A DNA stretch of 64,000 nucleotides, taken from positions 1 to 64,000 of the forward strand of contig JASBRP010000010.1 of NCBI GenBank assembly GCA_030149365.1, read 5' to 3'. The position numbers and the translations under genes are program-made. Of the stretch, positions 1 through 10,527 are shown piece after piece; positions within the stretch are counted from its first letter, which is position 1, and every line of letters begins with the position of its first letter. Under the pieces are notes generated by a model. It was not told the DNA's origin, did no database searches, and saw only the letters and a program-made list of their open reading frames with translations. The DNA is from Solimonas sp. (GTDB taxonomy: Bacteria > Pseudomonadota > Gammaproteobacteria > Nevskiales > Nevskiaceae).

Positions 1-248
1 AGAGTGCCATGCTCTTGCTCCTGAACATGAGTCAGGAACCAGATGCTGGTCACGTCGACCTCGCCCCTCCATCAACAATCCGGAATCAGCCGCGCCCGCA
101 AAAATGGACTTGTTTGTGGACTTAAAAGTCCCGGCTGTAGGCGGATCGCAGTGGACCGCGGCAGAACGTCAAAGAGAGGAAAAGTCCTTGTGTGGCAACG
201 ACTTGCAGACTCTCTTGGACTTCTGCGGAAGTCCGCAGAATGATGCAG
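1..248. other. Left-edge intergenic region, no gene recognised
   Basis: No convincing coding region. It holds small dyads built on GGACTT/AAGTCC: a perfect one at 118-131 and a pair of overlapping, mutually exclusive hairpins at 218-240. Short open frames exist but show no recognisable protein, and one of them runs straight through the tRNA gene. Confidence 0.5.
221..240 (-). terminator. Hairpin downstream of tRNA-Gly
   Basis: Near-perfect 9-bp inverted repeat (TTCTGCGGA / TCCGCAGAA) that begins 8 nt beyond the tRNA CCA end on the minus strand. An alternative stem GGACTTC / GAAGTCC (218-235) overlaps it, so the two cannot form together. There is no U-tract, so this is a possible processing or termination structure rather than a clear intrinsic terminator. 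Confidence 0.35.
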
Positions 249-322
249 TGGAGCGGGTGATGGGAATCGAACCCACGCTAGCAGCTTGGGAAGCTGCAGT
301 TCTACCATTGAACTACACCCGC
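249..322 (-). tRNA. tRNA-Gly (anticodon CCC)
   Basis: Read on the minus strand this folds as a complete cloverleaf. The 7-bp acceptor GCGGGTG pairs with CACCCGC, the D stem is GTTC/GAAC, and the anticodon stem GCAGC/GCTGC encloses the loop TTCCCAA, giving anticodon CCC. The T loop is TTCGATT. The discriminator base is T and the 3' CCA is encoded (249-251). It decodes GGG. tRNA-Gly genes are common integration targets, but no second copy of its 3' end was seen in the window. Confidence 0.96.
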
Positions 323-1015
323 TTTACGAGGGGGTAGTTTAAACGATTGATTCAGCATGGGAACAGTAGGAAGCCGGGACTGCGTCGATCCCCGACTTCC
401 GGTCCGGAATGGGTGGGCCGGGAATTGGGGGCTTTCCCCATGCCGTCAGGCTCTCATGCTCAACAATCCCTAGGATGGAGCACGCTCGCAGGAGAGGCAT
501 CACCCCCGGCAAGGGCTTGCCTCAGCACGAGCCCCGCCAGCCGTCCGAGCGGACTGCCTTGTCGAAACCGCCTCCCGGATCGCCCTCCACGCCAGGGATC
601 CCCTCTCGTTTTGTGCTGCGGCAAGCCACTGCCAGGGATGGAGACAGGGCCTGTGCCGCCAGCTTTCGGATGACTATACTGGCGTCGCTCCCGTGTGCAC
701 CCTCGCCCTTTGAGGCGGGGATACCTGCGGAAACGACTGCTTTCGAGTTCTGCCGCTTGTTACGTCACCCCGCGTCTCCTGGCCAACAAGCGACATCCAG
801 CCAGACCTGCAGGTGCTTCGGTGCGCAAGCCCGCGGCGCCCGGCACGACGTCGGATGATTTTGCAGGGGGGAGTCGTGGCCTGGCTGACTTCAGCCCTGC
901 TCCGGGCTCCACTCCGCTTCAATCAGATTGCCGTTGTATCGGGTGCAAGGCATGGATATTGAGGACTGGCGAGAGTGGCATCATTCAAATGTCCAAATCA
1001 ATCGGAGAAATAAAA
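323..1015. other. Intergenic region upstream of tRNA-Gly and the methylase gene
   Basis: About 690 bp with no supported gene. A hairpin at 369-400 (GGAAGCCGGG paired with CCCGACTTCC, one mismatch) lies between the divergent tRNA-Gly and methylase genes. A TATACT hexamer at 675-680 could be a -10 box for the downstream plus-strand genes, but no good -35 box is at the right distance. An in-frame ATG at 989 would extend the methylase by nine residues, but it has a poorer ribosome-binding site than 1016. Confidence 0.45.
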
Positions 1016-1636
1016 ATGTCGTTTCGGACTGAGCAAGAGGCGTTCTGGGCCGGGAATTTCGGAGCCGACTACATACAGCGTAACCAGGGAGATGCCCTGC
1101 TGGCATCCAACCTGGACTTCTTCGTCAAGGCTTTGCGCCAGGCCCGCAATATCAAGAGCTGCATCGAGTTCGGCGCCAATATCGGCATGAACCTGAAGGC
1201 GCTGAAACTGCTCCATCCGGCGATCGACGCCCACGCCATCGAGATCAATGCGGATGCGGCCCAGCAGCTGGAGAGCGTGATCCCGGCTGAAAAGATACAC
1301 AACATCTCCATCCTTGATTTCGCCCCGCAACGGCAATGGGACTTGACCCTGATCAAAGGGGTGCTGATCCATATCAACCCTGAAGCCTTGCCGGTGGTTT
1401 ACGACAAGCTATTTGAGAGCTGCGGCCGTTACATGATGGTCGCCGAGTACTACAATCCGGCGCCGGTGAGCATTCCGTACCGGGGGCACAACGACCGGCT
1501 GTTCAAGCGGGACTTCGCGGGCGAGATCATGGAGCGCCACCCGGCGCTTCAGTTGGTAGATTATGGCTTCGCCTATCGCCGTGACCCGAACTTCCCTCAA
1601 GATGACATCACTTGGTTCTTGATGGAAAAGCGCTAA
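1016..1636 (+). CDS. Pseudaminic acid biosynthesis-associated methylase
   Basis: A 206-residue SAM-dependent methyltransferase of the small family found in pseudaminic-acid (nonulosonate) gene clusters. The glycine-rich SAM loop reads EFGANIGMN, and the C-terminal signature includes YYNPAPVSIPYRGH and DPNFPQDDITWF, which I recognise from that family. Start 1016 is chosen because GGAG lies 9-10 nt upstream and the family begins at the equivalent of SFRTEQEAFWAG. It is followed 26 bp later by a PseA/WbpG-like amidotransferase, so the two probably form one transcript that modifies a nonulosonate or a similar surface or flagellar sugar. No other pse gene is visible here, so the precise substrate is unknown. 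Confidence 0.85.
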   Translation: MSFRTEQEAFWAGNFGADYIQRNQGDALLASNLDFFVKALRQARNIKSCIEFGANIGMNLKALKLLHPAIDAHAIEINADAAQQLESVIPAEKIHNISILDFAPQRQWDLTLIKGVLIHINPEALPVVYDKLFESCGRYMMVAEYYNPAPVSIPYRGHNDRLFKRDFAGEIMERHPALQLVDYGFAYRRDPNFPQDDITWFLMEKR

Positions 1637-1662
1637 CCACATCCAATTTCGAGAATCCCAAC

Positions 1663-2814
1663 ATGCTGACGTACTGCAAGCGCTGTGTGATGCCAGACAC
1701 TAAGCCCGACCTGCGTTTGGACGAACACGGAATCTGCAACGCATGCCGAAGCTATGAAAACCGCAAGGAGATCGACTGGGATCTTCGCTACAAGGAATTG
1801 CTGCAGATTCTGGAAAGGTACCGGCGCCCCAGTGGCGACAACTGGGACTGCATTGTCCCGGTCAGCGGTGGCAAGGACAGCACCTATCAGGTCATCAGGA
1901 TGCTGCAGCTGGGTCTCAATCCGCTGTGCGTGACGTCGACCACCTGCGATCTTTCGGCAATCGGCAGGAAGAATATCGAGAACCTCAAGCAGCTCGGCGT
2001 CGACTACATTGAAGTCTCACCCAACCCGCTGATTCGTGCCAAGTTGAATCGTATCGGCTTGGCCCAGGTTGGTGATATTTCCTGGCCGGAGCACGTCGGC
2101 ATCTTCACCATTCCCGTCCGCGCTGCCGTACAGTTCAATGTGCCCTTGATTGTGTGGGGCGAGAACTCGCAGAACGAGTATGGCGGACCGGCCGCGGCCT
2201 CCGAGAACAACGTGCTGAATCGCCGCTGGCTGGAAGAGTTTGGCGGGTTGCTGGGCATGCGTGTTTCAGATCTGGTCGGCCAGTCGGGGATTGAAGCCAA
2301 GCACTTGATCCAATACACCTATCCCAGCGACGAGGAACTACAGCGGGTTGGCGTTACCGGCCTGTTCCTCGGCCACTTCCTGCCCTGGGATGGCCTCTCC
2401 AATACGCTGATTGCACAGGCCAATGGCTTCTCCGTGTACGAGAAAGTGGTCGAAGGCTCCATGGTCAACTACGAGAACCTGGATAATCATCAAACGGGCA
2501 TTCACGATTACTTCAAGTTCCTCAAGTTTGGCTTCGGCCGTGCAACCGATCTGGCCTGCCTGCACATCCGGCGCGGTCGCCTGACCCGTCAGGATGGGTT
2601 GGACGCCGTCAAGCGGCTTGATGGTGCATTCCCATGGCAATACCTGGGCAAACCGCTGGCTGAAATACTGCGCCCCCTGGACATGAGCGTGGATGAGTTC
2701 GCCCGCATCTGCGATCAATTCACCAACAAGAAAATCTTCAAGCGAGACTCGAGCGGAGCTCTCCTGAGAGACTCCAATCGCAACCTCACGAAGATCAATT
2801 ACGACAATGTCTGA
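1663..2814 (+). CDS. N-acetyl sugar amidotransferase (PseA/WbpG-like)
   Basis: A 383-residue PP-loop ATPase of the N-acetyl sugar amidotransferase family. Two CxxC-type pairs near the N terminus (CKRCVMPDTKPD and GICNACRSYE) are typical, followed by the ATP-pyrophosphatase P-loop SGGKDST at about residues 68-74. The family uses ammonia and ATP to convert an acetamido group on a sugar to an acetamidino group; PseA does this in pseudaminic-acid biosynthesis and WbpG in Pseudomonas O-antigen. WbpG needs HisH/HisF-like partners, absent here, and the methylase neighbour favours a PseA-type role. Translation starts at 1663 (MLTYCKRC); in-frame sequence upstream overlaps the methylase and is not family-like. 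Confidence 0.87.
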   Translation: MLTYCKRCVMPDTKPDLRLDEHGICNACRSYENRKEIDWDLRYKELLQILERYRRPSGDNWDCIVPVSGGKDSTYQVIRMLQLGLNPLCVTSTTCDLSAIGRKNIENLKQLGVDYIEVSPNPLIRAKLNRIGLAQVGDISWPEHVGIFTIPVRAAVQFNVPLIVWGENSQNEYGGPAAASENNVLNRRWLEEFGGLLGMRVSDLVGQSGIEAKHLIQYTYPSDEELQRVGVTGLFLGHFLPWDGLSNTLIAQANGFSVYEKVVEGSMVNYENLDNHQTGIHDYFKFLKFGFGRATDLACLHIRRGRLTRQDGLDAVKRLDGAFPWQYLGKPLAEILRPLDMSVDEFARICDQFTNKKIFKRDSSGALLRDSNRNLTKINYDNV

Positions 2815-2902
2815 AGAGCTTGAGAGAGCTCGCGTTTTTGAGAGATGGCCCGTTAGCCAGCTGCTCAATTGGCATGTGGTGATTTCGTAACGATTGTCCG
2901 AT

Positions 2903-2938
2903 ATGAAGGGCCAGCGCACTATTCGACTGGCCCTTCAT
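2903..2938. terminator. Strong inverted repeat between amidotransferase and thiS
   Basis: Twelve-base perfect arms ATGAAGGGCCAG (2903-2914) and CTGGCCCTTCAT (2927-2938) around a 12-nt loop, about 90 bp past the amidotransferase stop. There is no T-tract on either side, so it may work with Rho or protect a 3' end. A weaker GAGCT/AGCTC dyad followed by GCGTTTTT sits nearer the stop, at about 2817-2845. Confidence 0.5.
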
Positions 2939-3258
2939 GTCGCAACAGTTGGGTAATCACGAAAACAGGGACTTACGTCCCTGGCTCGACAAGCTGTTCG
3001 CTTTTCACGCATCGCTGCCTTTCGCCCTCCCTGAAGCCCGTAAGCGAGTGCAGGGTGCCAGCCTCCCCTCAGGCCGCACCGATGACCCTACTCGTCCCGG
3101 AACCGTATATATCCCCGGACTTAAAGGATTGCGCGGATCAAGCCGAAGATACCGCCCCAAAGACGCCCAAGCAGATAGGGCCCTGGTATTCAGAAGGGCG
3201 TGACCTCGGCAAACTGAACAGCGAGGTCACAAGCGCCGCCCACGATAGAATCCCCCCA
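2939..3258. other. Intergenic region upstream of thiS
   Basis: No coding region is supported. It contains a 9-bp perfect hairpin at 3200-3230 (GTGACCTCG / CGAGGTCAC), 28 nt before the thiS start. No TPP-riboswitch consensus was seen on either strand. Confidence 0.45.
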
Positions 3259-3459
3259 ATGAACCTGCATATCAACGGCGAAGTCCAACACCAGCCCCCG
3301 CCTTGCTCGGTAGCCCAGCTCGTCGAGCGCCTGCAGCTGGCCGGCAAGCGCCTGGCCGTGGAGCGCAATGGCGACATCGTGCCGCGCTCCAGCTATGCCG
3401 ACACCTGGCTGGCCGACGGTGATCGGCTGGAGATCGTGCAGGCGATCGGTGGCGGTTGA
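3259..3459 (+). CDS. thiS: Sulfur carrier protein ThiS
   Basis: A 66-residue ubiquitin-fold protein ending in ...VQAIGGG. The C-terminal Gly-Gly is the site that is adenylated and thiocarboxylated to deliver sulfur for the thiazole ring of thiamine. The internal segment VERNGDIVPRS and the terminal DGDRLEIVQAIGGG match ThiS closely. The usual partner thiG does not follow: the next gene is an AsmA-like protein. No strong Shine-Dalgarno is visible before the ATG; the alternative of a longer product is disfavoured because the upstream frame is not ThiS-like. Confidence 0.9.
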   Translation: MNLHINGEVQHQPPPCSVAQLVERLQLAGKRLAVERNGDIVPRSSYADTWLADGDRLEIVQAIGGG

Positions 3460-3515
3460 TTGAGATATTTATTCATTCAAACAACAATTGTTCGATAAAT
3501 AATCACGGACGAGTC

Positions 3516-5999
3516 ATGAACAAGCCCCTGAAATACCTGCTCATCGGCGTTGGCGTGGTGATCCTGCTGCTGGCGGGCGCCCTGACCGCCGCCGCGACGC
3601 TGTTCGACCCCAACGACTACCGCGACACCATCGCCGCCAAGGTCAAGGAACAGACCGGGCGTGACCTGCAGTTGGGCGAGATCGGGCTCAAGGTCTTCCC
3701 CTGGCTCAAGGCCAGCGCCAAGGGCGTCGTGCTGGGCAACGCGCCGGGCTTCGGCAGCGAGCCCTTTGCCCAGGTGGGCGAGGCGGACGTCGGCGTGAAG
3801 CTCTTCCCCCTGCTGTTCGACCGCAAGGTGGAGGTAAGCACCGTCAAGCTCTCCGGCCTGCGCCTGAACCTGCAGGTGGACAAGGACGGCAAGAACAACT
3901 GGGCAGACCTGGCCAAGCAAAAGCCCGAGGAAGAGAAGAAGCCCGAGGACCAGGGCGGCGGCTTCGACATGAAGTCACTGGACATCAGTGGCGTCGAGAT
4001 CAGCGACTCCTCCGCCAAGTACAGCGACGCCCGCAGCGGCAAGAGCTACCAGATCGACAAGCTGCGCCTGGAAACCGGCGCGCTGTCGCCGGGCAAGCCC
4101 TTCGACGTGGCGCTGGGCTTCACCGCCATCGCCAGCGCGCCGGCCGCCACCGCCGACCTGGACCTGAAGACCACCGTCGACTACCAGGGCGAGACCTCGC
4201 TGCTCAAGCTCAGCGGCCTGACGCTGAAGCTCAAGGCCGCCGGCAAGCAGGTCGCCGGGGGCAAGGACGCCAACGCCGATCTCGAACTGGCCGGCGCCGC
4301 CACCGTGGACATGGCCAAGAAGCTGGTGGGCACCGAGAACCTCAAGCTCAAGCTCAAGGGCCAGGGCATGGGCTTCGACGCCGACACCGAGCTGGCGGCG
4401 CAGCTGCTGGCCGACTACGGGCAGAAGCTCTACAACGCCAAGGGCCTGGTCTTCACCGGCACCGTGGCGGGCCAGGGCGTGCCGGGCGGCAAGCAGCCGC
4501 TTAAGCTCAGCGGCGACTTCTCCTACGATGGCGCCAAGGGCACCATGGCCTTCGACCAGGGCGCCCTGGCCGTGGCCGGCCTGGACCTGAAGACCAGCAT
4601 CCGCGGCGAAGGCCTGGGCGAAGGCGGCACGCCGCGCCTGCACGGCCCCATCAGCATCGCGGCCTTCAATCCGCGGCCGCTGATGAACCAGCTCGGCATC
4701 AAGCTGGAGACGGCCGACCCCGAGGCACTCAAGAGCGTGAGCCTGGCCGCAAACTACTCCGGCACGTTCACCTCCGCGCGCTTCGACCAGCTGAACTTCA
4801 AGCTCGACCAGACCACGATGCAGGGCATGTTCGGCCTGCGCGACTTCAAGGCCAAGGCCATGGAGATGGCGCTGAAGATCGACGAGATCAACGCCGACCG
4901 CTATCTGCCGCCAAAGAAGCCAGGGCAGGAAAAGCCGGTGGCCGCCGCCGGCGACAAGAAGTTCGACGACCAGCCGCTGCCCACCGAAGCGCTGCAGAAG
5001 CTCAACGCCAACGGCACGCTGGACATCGGCAAGCTCACCATCAATGGCCTGAAGCTGAGCAACGTCAGCCTCAAGCTCAGCGGCGCGCCGGGCGCCACGC
5101 AGGCGCAGAACATCTCCGCCCAGCTCTACGGCGGCAAGGTCAGCCTGAGCAACAGCATGACGGCGGGAAACGAACCGGGCTACGCCATCAAGACGCAGTT
5201 GTCCGCACTGCAGGCCGCGCCCTTCTTGAAGGACCTGATCGGCAAGGACCCGGTGAGCGGACTGGGAAATTTTGACGTCAGCCTGAACAGCCGCGGCAAC
5301 ACCTACGGTGAGTTCAAGAAGGCCCTGAACGGCGACCTGTCCTTTCGCGTCGAGAACGGCGCCGTGAAGGGCTTCAACCTGGCGCAGACCGTGCGCAAGG
5401 CCAAGGCCACGCTGGCCGGCAACATGAACTACACCGAGTCCGAGCAGCCGGTGACCGACTTCACCGTGTTCACCGCCACCGCCAAGATCATCAACGGCGT
5501 GCTGAAGAGCGACCTGCTGGATGCCGCAAGCCCTCTGTTCCGCGTCAACGGCGAGGGCCAAGTCGACCTGGTCAACGAGACCATCAACTATCTCGCCAAA
5601 CCGACCATCGTGAACACCATCACCGGACAGGAGGGCAAGGGCCTGGAGCAGCTCAAGGGCATCATGATTCCCATCCGCCTCAGCGGAAACATGTACAAGC
5701 CCAAGGTCTCGCTGGACCTCAAGGCGGCGCTGCAGCAGCAGGCCACCGAGAAGCTGCGCGAGAACCTCAAGGGCGAGGAAGACAAGCTCAAGGCCAAGCT
5801 CGGCGAGAAGCTCGGCATCCAGACCCAAAAGGACGGCAAGCCGCTGGACAAGCAGGAACTCAAGCAGGAGCTCAATAACAAGCTCGGCGACCTGCTGTTC
5901 GGCAAGAAGAAAAAGCAGGAAGCCGCGCCCGCGCCGGCCCCTGCCGAGCCGGCCGCACCTGCCGAGCAGAAGCCCGTGGAGGCTGCGCCGGCCAAGTGA
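3516..5999 (+). CDS. AsmA family protein
   Basis: An 827-residue envelope protein. One N-terminal transmembrane helix (about residues 6-28) is followed by the AsmA signature FDPNDYRDTIAAKVKEQTGRDLQ, here spanning roughly residues 30-52, then a long beta-rich periplasmic region. The AsmA C-terminal domain is recognisable near LAKPTIVNTITGQEG. The tail is Lys-rich and then an Ala-Pro-Glu low-complexity segment. AsmA-like proteins form extended inner-membrane-anchored bridges implicated in phospholipid transport to the outer membrane. Start 3516 is chosen because a 20-residue upstream extension in frame is AT-rich and unlike the family. It lies 56 bp after thiS. Confidence 0.88.
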   Translation: MNKPLKYLLIGVGVVILLLAGALTAAATLFDPNDYRDTIAAKVKEQTGRDLQLGEIGLKVFPWLKASAKGVVLGNAPGFGSEPFAQVGEADVGVKLFPLLFDRKVEVSTVKLSGLRLNLQVDKDGKNNWADLAKQKPEEEKKPEDQGGGFDMKSLDISGVEISDSSAKYSDARSGKSYQIDKLRLETGALSPGKPFDVALGFTAIASAPAATADLDLKTTVDYQGETSLLKLSGLTLKLKAAGKQVAGGKDANADLELAGAATVDMAKKLVGTENLKLKLKGQGMGFDADTELAAQLLADYGQKLYNAKGLVFTGTVAGQGVPGGKQPLKLSGDFSYDGAKGTMAFDQGALAVAGLDLKTSIRGEGLGEGGTPRLHGPISIAAFNPRPLMNQLGIKLETADPEALKSVSLAANYSGTFTSARFDQLNFKLDQTTMQGMFGLRDFKAKAMEMALKIDEINADRYLPPKKPGQEKPVAAAGDKKFDDQPLPTEALQKLNANGTLDIGKLTINGLKLSNVSLKLSGAPGATQAQNISAQLYGGKVSLSNSMTAGNEPGYAIKTQLSALQAAPFLKDLIGKDPVSGLGNFDVSLNSRGNTYGEFKKALNGDLSFRVENGAVKGFNLAQTVRKAKATLAGNMNYTESEQPVTDFTVFTATAKIINGVLKSDLLDAASPLFRVNGEGQVDLVNETINYLAKPTIVNTITGQEGKGLEQLKGIMIPIRLSGNMYKPKVSLDLKAALQQQATEKLRENLKGEEDKLKAKLGEKLGIQTQKDGKPLDKQELKQELNNKLGDLLFGKKKKQEAAPAPAPAEPAAPAEQKPVEAAPAK

Positions 6000-6037
6000 G
6001 CTTCCTGCCAGGTCATCCCCAGCAAGGTCCCGGAAAT

Positions 6038-6085
6038 CCGTTCGTGCTGAGCCCGTCCTTACTTCGACGGGCTCAGTATGAACGG
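6038..6085. repeat. REP-type palindromic repeat pair
   Basis: Head-to-head copies of a repetitive palindrome: a left arm ending in TGCTGAGCCCGTC and a right arm beginning CTTCGACGGGCTCAG, separated by about 5 nt. Related copies occur at 54044-54067 and 56687-56779. The right end reaches the GGGGG that acts as ribosome-binding site of mutY. Confidence 0.8.
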
Positions 6086-6095
6086 GGGCCGTCTC

Positions 6096-7211
6096 ATGCC
6101 GCCCGCTAAGAAGACCGCGGCGCTCGCGCCCTTCGCCGATCGCCTGCTGACCTGGTTCGACGTCCACGGCCGGCATGACCTGCCCTGGCAGCATCCGCGC
6201 ACGCCCTACCGCGTGTGGCTGTCCGAGATCATGCTGCAGCAGACGCAGGTCACCACCGTCATCCCCTACTTCGAGCGCTTCCTGCAGCGCTTCCCGGACG
6301 TGGCATCGCTGGCCGCCGCGCCGGTGGACGACGTGCTGGCCCTGTGGGCGGGCCTGGGCTATTACGCCCGCGCGCGTAACCTGCACCGCTGCGCGCAGGC
6401 CGTGGTCAATGAACACGGCGGCGAATTCCCGCGAGACATCGAGGCCATGCAGGCACTGCCCGGCATCGGCCGCTCCACCGCCGGCGCGATCCTGTCCCAG
6501 GCCCATGGCGACCGCCATGCGATTCTCGACGGCAACGTGCGGCGCGTGCTCTCGCGCCACGCCGCCGTCGAAGGCTGGCCCGGCGCGCCAGCCGTGCAGA
6601 AGAAGCTGTGGACGGTCTCGGAAAGCCTGCTGCCTCAGGCGCGCATGGCCGACTACACGCAGGCCATCATGGACCTGGGTGCCAGCCTCTGCAGCACGCG
6701 CAAACCCGCCTGCGCCATCTGCCCCCTGACACAGGACTGCGGCGCACGCATCGCCGGCCTCACCGCGCAGATTCCCGGTGCCAAGCCCAAACCGAAGCAG
6801 GAGCGGCCAGAGCGCGTCACGCAGGTGCTGCTGATCGAGAACGGGCAGGGCGAACTGCTGCTGGAGCGCCGCCCGCCCGCCGGCATCTGGGGCGGCCTGT
6901 GGTGCCCGCCACTGCTGGACGAGGGGCTGGATCCCGCAGCCGCCTGCCGCGAGCGCTACGCACTGGAAGCCGGCCCCGCGCAGGCACTGCCGCCACTGCA
7001 CCACGCCTTCAGCCATTTCGACCTGGAACTGCGCCCCCTGCGGCTGCGCGCCGAGCCCGCCAGCTCGCTGCGCGAAACCGCGGAGCTCGCCTGGATTAAA
7101 ATGGACGACCCCACCAAGGGCCTGCCCGCGCCAATCCGCAAACTGCTGGACGCGCGCCGTAAGGCCGGCCTGCCCGAGAACGAAAAATGTCCCGAACCAT
7201 TCACTGCGTAA
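6096..7211 (+). CDS. mutY: A/G-specific adenine DNA glycosylase MutY
   Basis: A 371-residue base-excision repair enzyme that removes adenine mispaired with 8-oxoguanine. Visible landmarks are [10 protein letters not shown] with catalytic Glu44, the helix-hairpin-helix [13 protein letters not shown] (121-133), Asp145 in [12 protein letters not shown], and the 4Fe-4S cysteines C199, C206, C209 and C215 with the standard 6-2-5 spacing. The C-terminal NUDIX-like domain that reads 8-oxoG follows from about residue 230. Start 6096 has GGGGG 7-8 nt upstream; an in-frame ATG at 6078 lies inside the REP repeat. It overlaps yggX by 25 nt, an arrangement also known in enteric bacteria. Confidence 0.95.
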   Translation: MPPAKKTAALAPFADRLLTWFDVHGRHDLPWQHPRTPYRVWLSEIMLQQTQVTTVIPYFERFLQRFPDVASLAAAPVDDVLALWAGLGYYARARNLHRCAQAVVNEHGGEFPRDIEAMQALPGIGRSTAGAILSQAHGDRHAILDGNVRRVLSRHAAVEGWPGAPAVQKKLWTVSESLLPQARMADYTQAIMDLGASLCSTRKPACAICPLTQDCGARIAGLTAQIPGAKPKPKQERPERVTQVLLIENGQGELLLERRPPAGIWGGLWCPPLLDEGLDPAAACRERYALEAGPAQALPPLHHAFSHFDLELRPLRLRAEPASSLRETAELAWIKMDDPTKGLPAPIRKLLDARRKAGLPENEKCPEPFTA

Positions 7212-7465
7212 AGCTCGGAACCGAAGCCGAAGGCCTCGACCGCCCGCCCTACCCCGGCCCTCTCGGCAAGCGCATCTACGACGAAGTCTCCAAGCAGGCC
7301 TGGGCCGACTGGCTCGCCCACCAGACCCGCCTGATCAACGAATACCGCCTGGCCCTGGCCGACGCCCAGTCGCGCAAGTTCCTGGCCGACGAAATGGAGA
7401 AGTTCTTCTTTGGCGGCGGCGACCTGACGCAGACGGGCTTCACCCCACCGTCGAAGAGCGAATAG
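7187..7465 (+). CDS. yggX: Fe(2+)-trafficking / oxidative damage protection protein YggX
   Basis: A 92-residue protein with the family signature at its N terminus ([20 protein letters not shown], one conserved Cys) and a helical C-terminal part containing [17 protein letters not shown]. YggX protects Fe-S enzymes from oxidation and affects iron handling. The start lies inside the end of mutY, indicating translational coupling; pairing a Fe-S repair glycosylase with an Fe-S protection factor is functionally consistent. Confidence 0.94.
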   Translation: MSRTIHCVKLGTEAEGLDRPPYPGPLGKRIYDEVSKQAWADWLAHQTRLINEYRLALADAQSRKFLADEMEKFFFGGGDLTQTGFTPPSKSE

Positions 7466-7474
7466 TCCCCGACC

Positions 7475-7506
7475 TTGCCCCCTCTCCCTTCGCGGAAGAG
7501 GGGCAA
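7475..7506 (+). terminator. Terminator hairpin after yggX
   Basis: TTGCCCCCTCT pairs with AGAGGGGCAA with one bulged base around a CCCTTCGCGGA loop, 10 nt after the yggX stop. There is no clear U-run, but position and strength suit the end of the mutY-yggX transcript. Confidence 0.5.
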
Positions 7507-7653
7507 CGGGGGAGGGAAACGGTCAAATATTGGCCAATGCCCCAGGGAAACCTCAGAAAATCCATCGTTTTCCTTGACTCCCCCACCCCACCCCGCTTTA
7601 ATACGCGCCCTCGCCGCGCAATGCGGCAGGTTTAGAAGTACTACATCTTGCTC

Positions 7654-7729
7654 GGCCGGGTAGCTCAGTCGGTAGAGCAGGGGATTGAAAATCCCCGTGT
7701 CGGCGGTTCGATTCCGTCCCCGGCCACCA
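7654..7729 (+). tRNA. tRNA-Phe (anticodon GAA)
   Basis: A 76-nt cloverleaf. The acceptor GGCCGGG pairs with CCCGGCC, the D stem is GCTC/GAGC, and the anticodon stem GGGGA/TCCCC encloses TTGAAAA with anticodon GAA. The T arm has GGTTCGATTCC, the discriminator is A and CCA is encoded (7727-7729). Confidence 0.97.
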
Positions 7730-8163
7730 AGCAAGATTTCGCTTCCGCATGCAAAAATCCCACCGCTGCCCGGTCGGGTCGGAATTATCCGGCGCATTCC
7801 TGGCCTCCCCTTCGCTCGCGCTCGGTCTACGCCGAGGGACGCGCCTGCAGCACGGCTGATGCCATCCCCGACCAGAATTTGACTCATTGATTTGGTAGTT
7901 TCTCCACTCTCAGTCGAGGGTTCTGCGGGCCATCCACCTGTCGGCATCTCGCATAATGGGTGGGCGCCAGATGTCCTGGGCCTACTCCGAAGCCGTCTTC
8001 GCCGCTCCGAAGGAGCCCGGGGCGCGCTAACATGCGGGTCTGCTTGGGTGACCCCTGCCACGCAAGCAATGGGCACCGAGGGTGGCGTATTGGTGGCGGC
8101 CTTGCACGTACCCTCATGGTTTCCCTAGCTGATTTCGAGTTAGACCAGTCCGGAGTCGAGTGC
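7730..8163. other. Intergenic region between tRNA-Phe and isocitrate dehydrogenase
   Basis: About 430 bp with no supported gene. The open frame of the downstream dehydrogenase extends back into this stretch, but its translation there has no similarity to the family. I see no convincing promoter hexamers, riboswitch or tRNA. It presumably contains the icd promoter. Confidence 0.4.
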
Positions 8164-10395
<2,232 letters not shown>

Positions 10396-10478
10396 GCCGC
10401 AGCAGGAACCCTGATCGCGCCGCAGGCGCCTTGAGGGAATCCCGCTGACCCGCGGCGTTCAGCAACCGTAGCCGCAGT

Positions 10479-10512
10479 GGACGGCCTCCCCGGAAAGCCG
10501 GGGAGGCCGTCC
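10479..10512. terminator. Bidirectional terminator hairpin
   Basis: A perfect 15-bp inverted repeat, GGACGGCCTCCCCGG / CCGGGGAGGCCGTCC, with loop AAAG. It separates the convergent icd (plus) and DMT transporter (minus) genes and can serve both transcripts, although U-tracts are lacking. Confidence 0.75.
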
Positions 10513-10527
10513 AGGCCGTACCCTCCC

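Noticed and set aside
2815..3258. Possible TPP riboswitch before thiS
   Set aside because: No CTGAGA or ACCTGA-type conserved segments on either strand; only simple hairpins.
3975..7016. Very long open frame on the minus strand over the AsmA and mutY genes
   Set aside because: High-GC antisense frame; the plus strand carries clear AsmA and MutY motifs and the antisense translation is low-complexity with no family signature.
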